Position numbers and translations under genes: made by a program. The notes under the pieces were generated by a model, which ran no database searches, was not told the origin of the DNA, and saw nothing but the letters and a program-made list of their open reading frames with translations. A stretch of DNA of 64,000 bases from CAYOEV01 sp964403075 (GTDB lineage Bacteria; Bacteroidota; Bacteroidia; Cytophagales; Cyclobacteriaceae): contig CAYOEV010000001.1 in NCBI GenBank assembly GCA_964403075.1, positions 124,001 to 188,000 on the forward strand, given 5' to 3'. Shown one piece after another: positions 43,102-53,018 of this stretch; positions within the stretch are counted from its first letter, which is position 1; each line of letters starts with the position of its first letter.

Positions 43102-43464
43102 ATGGAAACCCCCCGGCAACAAAAACTGGCTCGTACAATTCAACAGGCACTAAGTGAAATTTTTCAAAAAGACAACAGTTACTGGTTCGAAGAATCACTC
43201 GTAACGCTCACACAGGTACAGATGACCGCAGATTTAGGTCTGGCCAAAATATACCTAAGCGTTCTGCCGGAAAAACAAGCACTTGAAACGGTAAAACGAT
43301 TCCAGGAACGCTCAAGTGAAGTTAGAAACCTGCTGGGTCGAAGAATACGGAACAAGGTACGCAACGTACCCAATGTAGGCTTCTATCTAGATGACAGCGC
43401 GGCGTATGCGGCCAGAATAAATAATATTTTATCCGGCCTGGATATACCCAAGGAAGAAGAGTGA
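43102..43464 (+). CDS. rbfA: RbfA, ribosome-binding factor A
   Basis: RbfA helps mature the 30S subunit and binds the 5-prime end region of 16S rRNA. The 120-residue protein is a single KH-like domain: RQQKLARTIQQALSEIFQ, then VQMTADLGLAKIYLSVLPE, and the C-terminal VRNVPNVGFYLDDSAAYAARINNIL. The start at 43102 is the first ATG of the domain; the frame continues upstream without support. Its TGA overlaps the GTG of the permease gene (GTGA), an arrangement common in Bacteroidota. Confidence 0.95.
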   Translation: METPRQQKLARTIQQALSEIFQKDNSYWFEESLVTLTQVQMTADLGLAKIYLSVLPEKQALETVKRFQERSSEVRNLLGRRIRNKVRNVPNVGFYLDDSAAYAARINNILSGLDIPKEEE

Positions 43465-44687
43465 ACCTGCCTCTTTTCATCGCGCGCCGATACTTTCTCG
43501 CGAAAAAAAGAAAGAAATTCATCAATATCATCTCTCTGATTTCTATGATAGTGGTAGGACTCAGCACTTTTGCCTTGATCGTTTCTGTTTCGGTCTTCAA
43601 TGGACTTGAGTCTCTCTTGAAAAATGTGTACAGCTCGTTTGACCCTGACATTACCATAGTGCCAGAAAAAGGTAAATTCTTTGACCAAGACGAACAGCTG
43701 ATTTCTTTGATAAATTCATTGGATGGGGTCGTGTCTGTAACGCGCGTTATCCAAGACAACGCCCTGCTCAAATACCAGGACACCGAGCGCGTGGTAACCA
43801 TTAAAGGCGTGAGTGAAGACTTTTGGGACCAGAAACCATTTGAGGAGGCGCTTTTTTACGGAGAAAAAAAACTTAAAGAGGAAGGAGTCGGCTATGCCAT
43901 CCTGGGTCGTGGTATAGCCTACACTCTTGAAGTCAACATCAAAGATGGTTTCAATCCGTTGCAGGTCTATTACCCATCCGCAATCTCTACCAATGCCATT
44001 AACCCCAGGCAGATGTTTCAGCAAAGGAACATCCTGGCCGCAGCCCATTTCGCCATTGAAAAAAGCTATGACAACAGATTAGTATTTGTGCCTATAGAAT
44101 TTATGAGGGACCTCACGGGGAATGATAAAAAGCTGTCGGCACTTGAAGTAACCGTAACTAAAGCCGTGCAAATTGAGGCCCTAAGTACCACAATCAAAAA
44201 TCTAGCTGGTGCAGGGTTCAACGTCAAAACACAATCGGAACTGCACGGTGATTTGTACCGCATTTTGCAGATTGAAAAATTGTTTGTCTTCCTTGTGTTT
44301 GGTGTTATAATGATCATAGGCTCGGTAAACATCTACTTTGCACTCTCTATGATTGTAATAGACAAAAAGAAAGATATGTCTTTGCTACATGCGTTGGGTG
44401 GACAAAGAGGATTTATTCGCACAATTTTCCTTTACGAAGGAAGCCTAATCGCCGGCGTGGGTGCCCTGTCCGGACTAGCACTGGGATTGATCTTTTGTTG
44501 GCTGCAAATGACTTATGCACTCATTAGCCTGGGCGTAGAAGGAGCGATCACGACCGCATATCCCATTGCCATCGAATGGGTAGATATCGTCCTATCCGTT
44601 ATTCTCATTCTCGGCGTCACATGGGTAGCTGCTCTTCATCCAGCCCGGAAAGCTGCCCGGTCACTGAGTTTACAGACTCTTCAATAA
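43461..44687 (+). CDS. LolC/LolE-type ABC transporter permease
   Basis: A 408-residue FtsX-like/MacB-type permease: one N-terminal helix (INIISLISMIVVGLSTFALIVSVSVFNG), a large periplasmic domain (about residues 45-265) and three C-terminal helices (about 270-395). It most resembles the LolC/E proteins that extract lipoproteins from the inner membrane, but without an adjacent ATPase gene the assignment stays general. The start is GTG at 43461, overlapping the rbfA stop. Confidence 0.85.
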   Translation: MNLPLFIARRYFLAKKRKKFINIISLISMIVVGLSTFALIVSVSVFNGLESLLKNVYSSFDPDITIVPEKGKFFDQDEQLISLINSLDGVVSVTRVIQDNALLKYQDTERVVTIKGVSEDFWDQKPFEEALFYGEKKLKEEGVGYAILGRGIAYTLEVNIKDGFNPLQVYYPSAISTNAINPRQMFQQRNILAAAHFAIEKSYDNRLVFVPIEFMRDLTGNDKKLSALEVTVTKAVQIEALSTTIKNLAGAGFNVKTQSELHGDLYRILQIEKLFVFLVFGVIMIIGSVNIYFALSMIVIDKKKDMSLLHALGGQRGFIRTIFLYEGSLIAGVGALSGLALGLIFCWLQMTYALISLGVEGAITTAYPIAIEWVDIVLSVILILGVTWVAALHPARKAARSLSLQTLQ

Positions 44688-44768
44688 TTGATAATCAAGG
44701 CATCATTTTCAAACGGCGGCTTTCGCATTTTTTTGGGTATTTTCGAAGTTGCCTTTTATTGAATCATT

Positions 44769-47684
44769 GTGACTGTATCCCCGGATAAGCCCTTTCAAAT
44801 TATTTATTCCCTCTTTGAACACGAGTATCTCGGATTCATTTTCGAATCCTTCGTGGTTCAGTTGAATGACAACGGAAACCTAACTTTCTCAAATCAGAAC
44901 ATTTCTTCAAGCAATGCCTATGAGTTTGCATCTGGGCTAGATCATTCCGATTACGAACTCATTAATTGGATGGATGGCCTTCAGCAGGATGTGGTGATCA
45001 ATCATTTTTACAGAAAGCGCATCAAACCAGATCAGTTCTTTTTAAAGGTATTTGACAAAGAGAAGGGAGATGAATCTCTTCAAAAGGAAATTCTCCAATA
45101 CATGGACCGTCGAAGAGCCAAAATCTGCCCTTTGCTTAAAGACAAAATGCTCTTCGAAATGGGCAAAGATGGCGAACCCACCTGGAAGAGGTTGGCGATT
45201 TCGGAACACAAAGCCACCGTGCTCTTTCACTTTTACAAAAACGAAGACAACACCCATTATTTCCCCACCATCAAGCTGGCCGGCGAAAAAGTGGAGTTTT
45301 ACAAAAATGGCAGTTATCTACCTTGCCTGGAACCCGCCTGGATGATTGCCAATGGCATACTTTTTACTTTCGAAAAAAATGTGAATGGAAAGAAACTACA
45401 ACCATTCCTCAAAAAGAAGTTTGTGGAAGTGCCCAGCAAGGTGGAAGAAACATATTTTCAAAAATTTGTGGCGCCCCTGGTGGCCTCATTTGACGTACAT
45501 GCCAAGGGCTTCAATATAGAGACAAAAATCTTTAGCCCTGCACCACTGTTGACATTTTCTGAGTTGGTCAATGGGCCATCCACTTCGCTTTTCAATGAAA
45601 AGACTCGTGATCACCATGAAGAGAAAATTCTTTTTGAACTCAAATTTGCTTACGACAGGTATGAGTTTTCCGCAGACAGACTCGATCCGGTAAGTGTATC
45701 CGTAGAAAGACAAAACAGTCATTTTACTTTCAAAAAAGTGGTGCGAGATCCGGACCAGGAAAAAGCCATCATCTCACACCTGACCGGCATTGGTCTTCCC
45801 TTAAGAAACTCGCGAACCACATTGGAAAAAACCCTCGCTTTCTCGTGGCTCAATGAACACCAGTCCGATTTAATTAATAGAGGCTTCCAAATTCGGCAGC
45901 ATGCCAACGGTGACAAACGATACTTTATAGGGGAAGCCAATATCGAAATGAATATTCAGGAAAATATCGATTGGTTTGATATCAAATCCAAAATTTACTT
46001 CGGTCCTTTTGAAATACCCTTTGCAAAAATACGGCAGTACATATTGGCAAAAAAATATGAAATCCAATTACCAGATGGGACATTTGCCGTTATTCCCGCG
46101 ACATGGGTCAGTGAATATGCGGATTTATTTGCCTTTTCTAATCAAAATGGACAGGAAGTTCGCCTCCACAAAATGCACCTATCGCTGGTTAAGGAACTTA
46201 AGGACAACCATAAAGCCGCTGTTGACATATCAGCCAAATTAGAATTATTGTCCAATTTTAAAGAAATCAGCGAATACCCCCTGCCAAAATCTTTCGAGGG
46301 AGCACTGCGTAGTTATCAACTAGCTGGTTTCAACTGGCTTAAATTTCTGAATGATTACGGTTTTGGCGGTTGTCTGGCAGATGATATGGGTCTTGGTAAA
46401 ACCGTACAAACGCTTGCACTTCTAGTAAGTGAAAAAGAAGAGCAGGGCGCCTACACCAACCTGTTGGTCATGCCAACCTCCCTCGTTTACAACTGGCAAA
46501 TGGAGGCCAGGAAATTTACACCAAGCCTGAGAATCCTGAATTATACCGGACCGGGGAGAATCAAAAATCCAACGCTGTTTTCTCGATACGATGTAGTGAT
46601 CACAAGTTACGGTACCACACGGGTGGACGCCGACTTGTTAAAAACGTTTTATTTCAATTATATCATTTTAGATGAGTCACAGGCCATCAAAAATCCCGAT
46701 TCCCGCATTGCCATCGAGATCAAAAAACTGCGATCAAGAAGAAAACTGATACTTACCGGTACGCCGATAGAAAACAGCACCATGGACCTGTGGTCACAAA
46801 TGTCCTTTGTCAATCCCGGATTATTGGGCACTAAGGCTTTTTTCAAAAAGACCTACCAGATACCGATAGAAAAGAAAAAAGACGCAACTAAAACCCAACG
46901 CCTCAATGCCTTGATCAAGCCTTTTATGTTGCGTAGGGAAAAATCTCAGGTAACCCGGGATTTGCCAGAGAAAGTAGAAAACATTCGATATTGTCAACTT
47001 TCAGAAGCACAGAGGGAGTACTATGAATCTGAGAAAAATGCATTCCGCAATAAAATATTCGACTTAATTCATGACCGGGGAATCAATGAATCTCACCTTG
47101 TGCTCATTCAGGGCCTGACCCGGCTTCGCCAAATTGCCAATCACCCAAAATTGGTGAACCCAGACTACACGGATGATTCGGGAAAATTCGAAGACATCAC
47201 CTACATGATCAAAAACGCACTTATAGAAGACCACAAGCTATTGATATTTAGTCAATTCGTAAAGCACCTGCAACTGGTAGCCGATCACCTAAAAAAGAAT
47301 GAAATCCCTTTCGCCTATCTTGACGGCTCTACGCGCGACAGACAGAAACAAGTAGAAAACTTTCAGTCGGACAACCATATCAATACCTTTCTGATTTCAC
47401 TGAAGGCGGGTGGCCTGGGACTTAACCTAACGAGGGCTGATTACGTGTTTTTACTTGACCCCTGGTGGAACCCTGCTGCGGAGGCGCAGGCCATAGATCG
47501 GGCCCATCGGATTGGTCAGACCCAGCGGGTATTTACCTATAAATTTATAGCCAGAGATACCGTAGAGGAAAAAATTCTCAAACTGCAGCAAACCAAACTG
47601 ATGCTGGTCCAGGACATCATTACCATCGAGGAAAGTTTCGTCAAAAACCTTACGGATAGTGACATCAAAAAACTATTTGAATAG
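44769..47684 (+). CDS. SNF2-family DEAD/DEAH-box helicase
   Basis: A 971-residue protein with a C-terminal SNF2 motor: Walker A DDMGLGKT near residue 540, motif II as DESQ at 635-638 (more often DEAQ), ILTGTPIENS, and the second lobe with GGLGLNLTRADYVFLLDPWWNPAAEAQAIDRAHRIGQ. The first 500 residues contain no domain I can name, although bacterial members often have a SWIM zinc region; none is visible here as no Cys cluster occurs. It probably remodels DNA-protein complexes. The start is GTG at 44769. A gap of 81 bp separates it from the permease gene. Confidence 0.93.
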   Translation: MTVSPDKPFQIIYSLFEHEYLGFIFESFVVQLNDNGNLTFSNQNISSSNAYEFASGLDHSDYELINWMDGLQQDVVINHFYRKRIKPDQFFLKVFDKEKGDESLQKEILQYMDRRRAKICPLLKDKMLFEMGKDGEPTWKRLAISEHKATVLFHFYKNEDNTHYFPTIKLAGEKVEFYKNGSYLPCLEPAWMIANGILFTFEKNVNGKKLQPFLKKKFVEVPSKVEETYFQKFVAPLVASFDVHAKGFNIETKIFSPAPLLTFSELVNGPSTSLFNEKTRDHHEEKILFELKFAYDRYEFSADRLDPVSVSVERQNSHFTFKKVVRDPDQEKAIISHLTGIGLPLRNSRTTLEKTLAFSWLNEHQSDLINRGFQIRQHANGDKRYFIGEANIEMNIQENIDWFDIKSKIYFGPFEIPFAKIRQYILAKKYEIQLPDGTFAVIPATWVSEYADLFAFSNQNGQEVRLHKMHLSLVKELKDNHKAAVDISAKLELLSNFKEISEYPLPKSFEGALRSYQLAGFNWLKFLNDYGFGGCLADDMGLGKTVQTLALLVSEKEEQGAYTNLLVMPTSLVYNWQMEARKFTPSLRILNYTGPGRIKNPTLFSRYDVVITSYGTTRVDADLLKTFYFNYIILDESQAIKNPDSRIAIEIKKLRSRRKLILTGTPIENSTMDLWSQMSFVNPGLLGTKAFFKKTYQIPIEKKKDATKTQRLNALIKPFMLRREKSQVTRDLPEKVENIRYCQLSEAQREYYESEKNAFRNKIFDLIHDRGINESHLVLIQGLTRLRQIANHPKLVNPDYTDDSGKFEDITYMIKNALIEDHKLLIFSQFVKHLQLVADHLKKNEIPFAYLDGSTRDRQKQVENFQSDNHINTFLISLKAGGLGLNLTRADYVFLLDPWWNPAAEAQAIDRAHRIGQTQRVFTYKFIARDTVEEKILKLQQTKLMLVQDIITIEESFVKNLTDSDIKKLFE

Positions 47685-47737
47685 ACTAAGATTAACTTGA
47701 CAGTGGCGTTTGTTGTTAGCACAATAAACAGAGGTAA

Positions 47738-48970
47738 ATGAAGCGGTTGGTATCGACGTTAATAGGTTTGGGCTGTTTTTTTCTGGCGAAATCACAGCAA
47801 AATTCTCGCAATTTTGGTTTTGAACTACCGCCTAAAAAAAACAAGATTGAAATTCCTTTCGAGGAATTCAATAATCTCATCGTTATCCCAGTAGTTATCA
47901 ATAAGTTGATTCGGCTCAAATTCGTAGTAGACACCGGCGTACAGACCACCTTACTTACAGACAAATTTTTCGGCCATTTACTCAACCTTCAGTATTCACG
48001 AAGGGTAGTTATTCAAACCCCCGGCATTAAAGACTCCGTGGCTGCACTTGTCGCCAATGGCTTACATATGACCTTGCCTGGCAAAGTGCATGGAAAAAAC
48101 CTAAACATGTTGGTGCTGGAAGAAGATTATTTAAAATTATCCGAAAAACTTGGCAGCCCCGTATATGGTGTGATCGGATATGATCTTTTCAGAAAATTTG
48201 TTGTAAAAATCAATTACGACAATAAAATTCTGACCCTTATTCGTCCAGATAAGTTCAAAGCGAAGCGGAAATACCAATCTATCGCCTTAGAGGTAGTAGA
48301 TACCAAACCTTACATGAAAGCATTGGCCCGGCATTCTGAAAAGCAGGATACCCTTCGCCTGCTCATAGATACTGGTGCTAGTCACGCCATTTTGCTCGAT
48401 ATCAGGCAAACCAAATTTTCCGGCCCTATAAAATCCGTTCCCACACAGATTGGCACAGGCGTAGGTGGCGAAATTCACGGCGAAGTGTCACGACTCGACG
48501 GCTGGGAGGTAAAAGCAATGAAACTAAAAAATTTAATCATGTCGATTCCAAATCCTGATGAATACAGTCAATTACTAAAGCGTGGATCTAGACATGGCAC
48601 AGTGGGAGGTGAACTCCTCTCGAGATTCAATCCAATCTTCGATTATCGCAAGGAACGACTATACTTAAGCAAAGGCCGCCGTTTCAGGAAAAAATTTGAA
48701 TATGACATGAGTGGACTTGGTCTATCTACGCGCGGAGAAGATTATGATTCGATTTATGTGGAAAATGTTCGTGCCGATTCTCCAGCGGAAGGGTGTGGCA
48801 TTCATCGAGGTGATTACATACTTTCCATCAATGGACATTCTCTCAAAACAGATCGTTTGGGCGACATCATCAGTCTCTTACGGAAAAGACCCCACTTAAA
48901 AATTCGTGCCACCATCTTTCGCGAGGGACAAATTCTTAAAAAAAAGTTTCGCTTGAGAAGGAGCATTTGA
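47738..48970 (+). CDS. Secreted two-domain aspartic protease-like protein with PDZ domain
   Basis: A signal peptide (MKRLVSTLIGLGCFFLAKS, residues 1-19) is followed by two retropepsin-like halves, each with a DTG motif: D65 in FVVDTGVQTTLL and D211 in LLIDTGASHAILLD. Between them GVIGYDLF, and after them GGELLSRFNPIFDY, are flap and strand signatures of the same fold. A PDZ domain fills residues about 325-405 (RADSPAEGCGIHRGDYILSINGH). Pairing two catalytic Asp in one chain gives the layout of a pepsin-like active site. Activity is probable but unproved. The gene is followed after 19 bp by the GT39 gene. Confidence 0.88.
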   Translation: MKRLVSTLIGLGCFFLAKSQQNSRNFGFELPPKKNKIEIPFEEFNNLIVIPVVINKLIRLKFVVDTGVQTTLLTDKFFGHLLNLQYSRRVVIQTPGIKDSVAALVANGLHMTLPGKVHGKNLNMLVLEEDYLKLSEKLGSPVYGVIGYDLFRKFVVKINYDNKILTLIRPDKFKAKRKYQSIALEVVDTKPYMKALARHSEKQDTLRLLIDTGASHAILLDIRQTKFSGPIKSVPTQIGTGVGGEIHGEVSRLDGWEVKAMKLKNLIMSIPNPDEYSQLLKRGSRHGTVGGELLSRFNPIFDYRKERLYLSKGRRFRKKFEYDMSGLGLSTRGEDYDSIYVENVRADSPAEGCGIHRGDYILSINGHSLKTDRLGDIISLLRKRPHLKIRATIFREGQILKKKFRLRRSI

Positions 48971-48989
48971 TTTTTTACTTTCTTCGCTC

Positions 48990-50570
48990 ATGGCAATACC
49001 TAAAAAGGCGCTGTTAGTTATCTTATTGATCCTCCTGGCCCTGTTGTACGGCTTTCGTCTGGGAATATTGCCCCTGTTCTTCGAGGAACCACGCCGGGCA
49101 ATAGTGGCCCTCGAAATGATGCTCACCCATAATTATTGGATTCCAAAAATCAACGGTTTTGACTACTTCAATAAGCCACCAGTTTACAACTGGCTGCTCA
49201 TCTTATTCTTTAAGGTGTTTGGTACTTCAGAGTGGGTCGTACGATTGCCGACCGTGCTCAGTGCTTGGGGTATGGCTGCCACCACCTTCTTCTTTTTTAG
49301 AAAAAAGATAGACCCTAACACCGCCTTACTGGCAGGAATATTCATACTTACCGGAGCACACATGCTGTTCTACTTTTCTTTTACCGGAGAAATAGACCTG
49401 ACCTATTCATTTTTGGTTTATCTGAATTTTCTTGCAATTATTCATGGCTATCACCAAAAGCAATTCTACTCCCTCTATCTCTTTAGCTACCTGCTCACTG
49501 CAGTTGGATTTCTCATGAAGGGCTTCCCTTCTATCGCCTTCCAGGGCTTATCACTTATCGGGATTGCCCTGTACCATCGAGACTTTCGTTTCTTTTTTCA
49601 TCCTGCCCATTTGATAGCTGGCACTATTTCCGTAGGCTTGATGAGTGCCTATTTTCTGAAATACGACGAATTCGGAGATCCGTTCGCTTACATGGCGAAC
49701 TTGTTGACTGAATCTTCACGCAGAACCACAAACGGGAACTGGATCAAGTACTTGTCGGCATTGGTCAAACTACCGGGCGAACTATTAAAAATCACTTTCC
49801 CATGGTGTCTACTGTTGATGGCCATACGCTGGAATAAAGTCCGTATTATCCTAAAAGAAAATCCATGGGTAGGTTCTCTGCTGCTTCTTCTCGTGGCCAA
49901 TGGCTGGCTTTACTGGATTTCCCCGGGAACGAAAGACCGCTACCTATACATGTTTCTGCCACTCATACTTGTTCCATTGGCATACCTTATTGTACGTGCG
50001 GGAATAGACAAGCGCATCACCCTCATAAGTCAGGCACTGGCAGGCACCATTGCCAGTTTGCTGGTTGCCAGTATTTTCTTTTTTCCTGACTACTGGTACG
50101 CTGCATTTGGCGTACTAATTGTTGTTGGGCTAATCATCGTGAAACCACTGCATCTGAATTTTCAAGGCCTTTGGAAAATGATAATCTTAATGGTTGTTGC
50201 CCGACTAAGCTATTCATTAATCATATTTCCCACCCGTGCCACAGAAAGTTACCAATACAGCCACCTGGACGAACTTAAATCTACCCTCGAACTGATCGAC
50301 TCATCTCCGCTTTACTTCCACAATAAGATCGTGTGGCACGAAACCCAACTGCCCGGAGTCGGTATTCAACAGGTACCGCGAATAGCCCGACTTCCTTATG
50401 ATTTCACCTTTTATTATTCAATGACCACTCAGCAAGTACTCCAATTCACCGATGTGCCCATACCAGGCGCTTATCATTTAACACACTGGAAGCGATGGCC
50501 TGAAGAAGCCAAGGTGATTCACCAGTTCTACATGGAAGAGATGAAATGGACCATCTATCAAATGCCCTAA
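48990..50570 (+). CDS. GT39/ArnT-like membrane glycosyltransferase
   Basis: A 526-residue protein with about eleven hydrophobic helices. The opening loop FFEEPRRAIVALEMMLTHNYWIPKI followed by DYFNKPPVYNWLL matches the catalytic first periplasmic loop of ArnT/GT39 enzymes, which move sugars from a polyprenyl phosphate to lipid A, glycans or proteins. Further typical segments are LPTVLSAWGMAATTFFFFR and SPGTKDRYLYMFLPL. The acceptor is unknown. It probably shares a transcript with the protease-PDZ gene and converges on the beta-helix lipoprotein gene with overlapping stop codons (CTAA). Confidence 0.9.
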   Translation: MAIPKKALLVILLILLALLYGFRLGILPLFFEEPRRAIVALEMMLTHNYWIPKINGFDYFNKPPVYNWLLILFFKVFGTSEWVVRLPTVLSAWGMAATTFFFFRKKIDPNTALLAGIFILTGAHMLFYFSFTGEIDLTYSFLVYLNFLAIIHGYHQKQFYSLYLFSYLLTAVGFLMKGFPSIAFQGLSLIGIALYHRDFRFFFHPAHLIAGTISVGLMSAYFLKYDEFGDPFAYMANLLTESSRRTTNGNWIKYLSALVKLPGELLKITFPWCLLLMAIRWNKVRIILKENPWVGSLLLLLVANGWLYWISPGTKDRYLYMFLPLILVPLAYLIVRAGIDKRITLISQALAGTIASLLVASIFFFPDYWYAAFGVLIVVGLIIVKPLHLNFQGLWKMIILMVVARLSYSLIIFPTRATESYQYSHLDELKSTLELIDSSPLYFHNKIVWHETQLPGVGIQQVPRIARLPYDFTFYYSMTTQQVLQFTDVPIPGAYHLTHWKRWPEEAKVIHQFYMEEMKWTIYQMP

Positions 50571-51925
50571 AATTCGTACGCTCCGAGATCGGGCTGCCCA
50601 TCATCTCTAAGCTTCCCCGTCAGGTCACTTTTTACACCCAAGGACAGTCCCTTATTTCTAGCAAACGACGTGGCATCCAAACGATAGTCGAATTGAAAAG
50701 CGTTTAAAAAACCAGGGGCATCCGGCTGATTAGATGTGAAATTATCCGGCCATTCCTGGGTCGATCGAATGAGATTTTTTTTCAATACAATGGCTTCCGG
50801 GGTGGCTACCGTAGAAAAAATGAGTGCTTCCCTTTGGCCGTCCCACAAAATACTGTTGCGAATGCTCACATCCAGAGGAGCCGTTGTCATTTCTCCATTG
50901 ACGATTAGGTTATCAGAAAACTGAACCGACGGTTCATCGCGGATAAAAAAATTCGGTTCGTTACTAAAAGTACAATGATCGTAGCGGTAATGACCTCCCA
51001 GGTAGTTGCCAAGCAACACCTGACCGCAATTGTTGAGCTGTATATTCACCCCTTTAATGTCTGAGGAGAAAGCCAGTATACCCGCCACAGACATATGCTG
51101 TATACGTACGCCTGCGATTGTTAAATCCGTCAGTGTGTCGTCGTCCGGAATATCTGCCTGAACACCAATTTGTCCGTTGCTTATGTCTACGTTTGACCAT
51201 TGATGAGGACCACTCCCTTCAAGTAAATAGATGGCCTCCCACTGACCTGGTGCTTGCTGGAAATCTTCATCCAAACGTGAATTACGCATCGTAATTCTTT
51301 CGGCCTGCATACCATTAAGATGCATTTGGCCATTTATAAACAGAGCCACATCATTATCTAAATAAATACGGGCACCGGCATTCACCTGCCACGTACAACC
51401 TTCCGGAACCACCAAATCTCCCAGGATTACATAAGGTCTTGCCGCAGTCCAAATCTCATCGCAAATCGTCCCTGCATCGATGAAAATGGCATCCTGTCCG
51501 TAGGCTTTCAGGTAAATAGTTTCCTCATTTCCATTCCATCGGTACCGGATGCGATCTTCAACAAGAAACGGCAAATTACTATCTGTCGGATCAATGGTCA
51601 CTGCAACGAGAATTTGTAAACTGTCTCCCCCCAAAATAACCTCGTTCTCCAGACGAAAACTGGGCCTGCCGTTGATGACCAATGCATAGGGTGAACCATC
51701 GCCACCTGCTAAAGCAATCTCATCAATACGAATAGCCGTAGTATTGGGGTTATATATTTTCAATCGCTGAGTGGTACTTCCGCGCGAGGTAAGCAGGGTA
51801 TCAAAGCGAACCGTATCCGCACTAGATCGCAGAGCCAACCCAGATGACGGATCTATTTGCTCCGCATCGGGAGAACATCCACTGGCAAGCAACAGCGTCA
51901 GCACAGTAAGCATCACCCACTTCAT
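50567..51925 (-). CDS. Beta-helix lipoprotein of unknown function
   Basis: A lipobox (LLASGC, Cys17) opens a 452-residue protein. Residues about 30-130 look like an immunoglobulin-like segment, and residues about 150-400 a right-handed parallel beta helix with short repeating strands and many Asn/Asp turns (PEGCTWQVNAGARIYLDNDVALFINGQMHLNG; ISNGQIGVQADIP). The C-terminus LGAYEF is typical of Bacteroidota proteins with this helix. Substrate binding at the surface is likely. Its ATG overlaps the prfA stop as ATGA, an odd coupling between a translation factor and an envelope protein. Not the same family as the TonB-linked lipoprotein at 21089. Confidence 0.82.
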   Translation of the reverse strand: MKWVMLTVLTLLLASGCSPDAEQIDPSSGLALRSSADTVRFDTLLTSRGSTTQRLKIYNPNTTAIRIDEIALAGGDGSPYALVINGRPSFRLENEVILGGDSLQILVAVTIDPTDSNLPFLVEDRIRYRWNGNEETIYLKAYGQDAIFIDAGTICDEIWTAARPYVILGDLVVPEGCTWQVNAGARIYLDNDVALFINGQMHLNGMQAERITMRNSRLDEDFQQAPGQWEAIYLLEGSGPHQWSNVDISNGQIGVQADIPDDDTLTDLTIAGVRIQHMSVAGILAFSSDIKGVNIQLNNCGQVLLGNYLGGHYRYDHCTFSNEPNFFIRDEPSVQFSDNLIVNGEMTTAPLDVSIRNSILWDGQREALIFSTVATPEAIVLKKNLIRSTQEWPDNFTSNQPDAPGFLNAFQFDYRLDATSFARNKGLSLGVKSDLTGKLRDDGQPDLGAYEF

Positions 51926-52995
51926 GAATTCAATTCTGCTTTCATCCTTTCGGCATTTTCATGCATGCGCAGTTCTTCAACAAATGTATCCAACTCCCCT
52001 GCCATTACAGCTGGAAGGTTATGTACACTGAAACCGATTCTGTGATCTGTTACACGCCCTTGAGGATAATTGTAAGTTCGAATTTTATCAGAACGATCCC
52101 CACTACCTACCATTGATTTACGTTGGGAAGAGATCGCATCGTTATGTTTTTTTAACTCGATCTCATACAGTCGTGACCGCAACACCTTTAACGCCTTGTC
52201 ATAGTTGGCATGCTGCGATCGTCCATCTTGACACTCCACCACTAGACCACTGGGTTGATGTGTCAGGCGAATTGCTGACTCGGTTTTATTAATGTGCTGC
52301 CCACCGGCACCGGAAGCCCGAAAAGTATCCTTTCTTATGTCCCCCATGTTCAAATCGATATCTACCTCTTCCGCCTCAGGTAAAACGGCTACTGTAGCTG
52401 CCGAGGTATGTACCCTGCCTTGTGACTCTGTAGCCGGTACACGTTGAACCCGATGTACACCTGATTCAAATTTTAACTGCCCAAACACATCTTCTCCTTC
52501 TATTGAAGAAATAATTTCCTTATAACCCCCGGCAGTCCCTTCATTGATATTCAGTACAGACAACCTCCATCCGCGGGTATCTGCAAAAGCATTGTACATT
52601 TTAAATAAATCTCCCGCAAATAAAGCGGCTTCATCCCCACCCGTTCCGGCACGAATTTCCAGGATCACATTCTTACCATCATTGGGGTCTTTAGGAATAA
52701 GCATGACTTTCAACTCCTCCACGAGTGTGTCGATAACCGGCTCGAGTTCGTCTATTTCCTGTTTGGCCATTTCCCTGAAATCTGGATCTTTCTCAGTGCC
52801 CAGCATCGCTTTGGCATTGTCAAGATTTGCTTTCGCCTCTCTGTAATCCCTAAATTTTTCAACAATCTTCTGAAGCTCTTTATACTCTTTGCTCAGGACA
52901 GAATATTTCTCGATGTCCGACATGGCATCTGGCTGCACAATCAACTGCCCAACTTCTTCGAACCTCCTTTCGATTTCCTCTAGCTTATCGATCAT
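51922..52995 (-). CDS. prfA: Peptide chain release factor 1
   Basis: RF1 ends translation at UAA and UAG. The GGQ motif is at residues 231-233 in ASGAGGQHINKTESAIRL, close to the position in other RF1 proteins, and the stop-codon recognition segment PATESQGRVHTSAATVAVLP lies ahead of it. The start at 52995 gives 357 residues, the family norm. It follows tag by 23 bp on the same strand, and the beta-helix lipoprotein gene overlaps its stop. Confidence 0.97.
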   Translation of the reverse strand: MIDKLEEIERRFEEVGQLIVQPDAMSDIEKYSVLSKEYKELQKIVEKFRDYREAKANLDNAKAMLGTEKDPDFREMAKQEIDELEPVIDTLVEELKVMLIPKDPNDGKNVILEIRAGTGGDEAALFAGDLFKMYNAFADTRGWRLSVLNINEGTAGGYKEIISSIEGEDVFGQLKFESGVHRVQRVPATESQGRVHTSAATVAVLPEAEEVDIDLNMGDIRKDTFRASGAGGQHINKTESAIRLTHQPSGLVVECQDGRSQHANYDKALKVLRSRLYEIELKKHNDAISSQRKSMVGSGDRSDKIRTYNYPQGRVTDHRIGFSVHNLPAVMAGELDTFVEELRMHENAERMKAELNS

Positions 52996-53018
52996 GTGAC
53001 AAAAATAGCCGAATAGAA

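Noticed and set aside
43322..43801. 159-codon minus-strand frame across rbfA and the permease
   Set aside because: Spans two supported genes on the other strand and has no features of its own.
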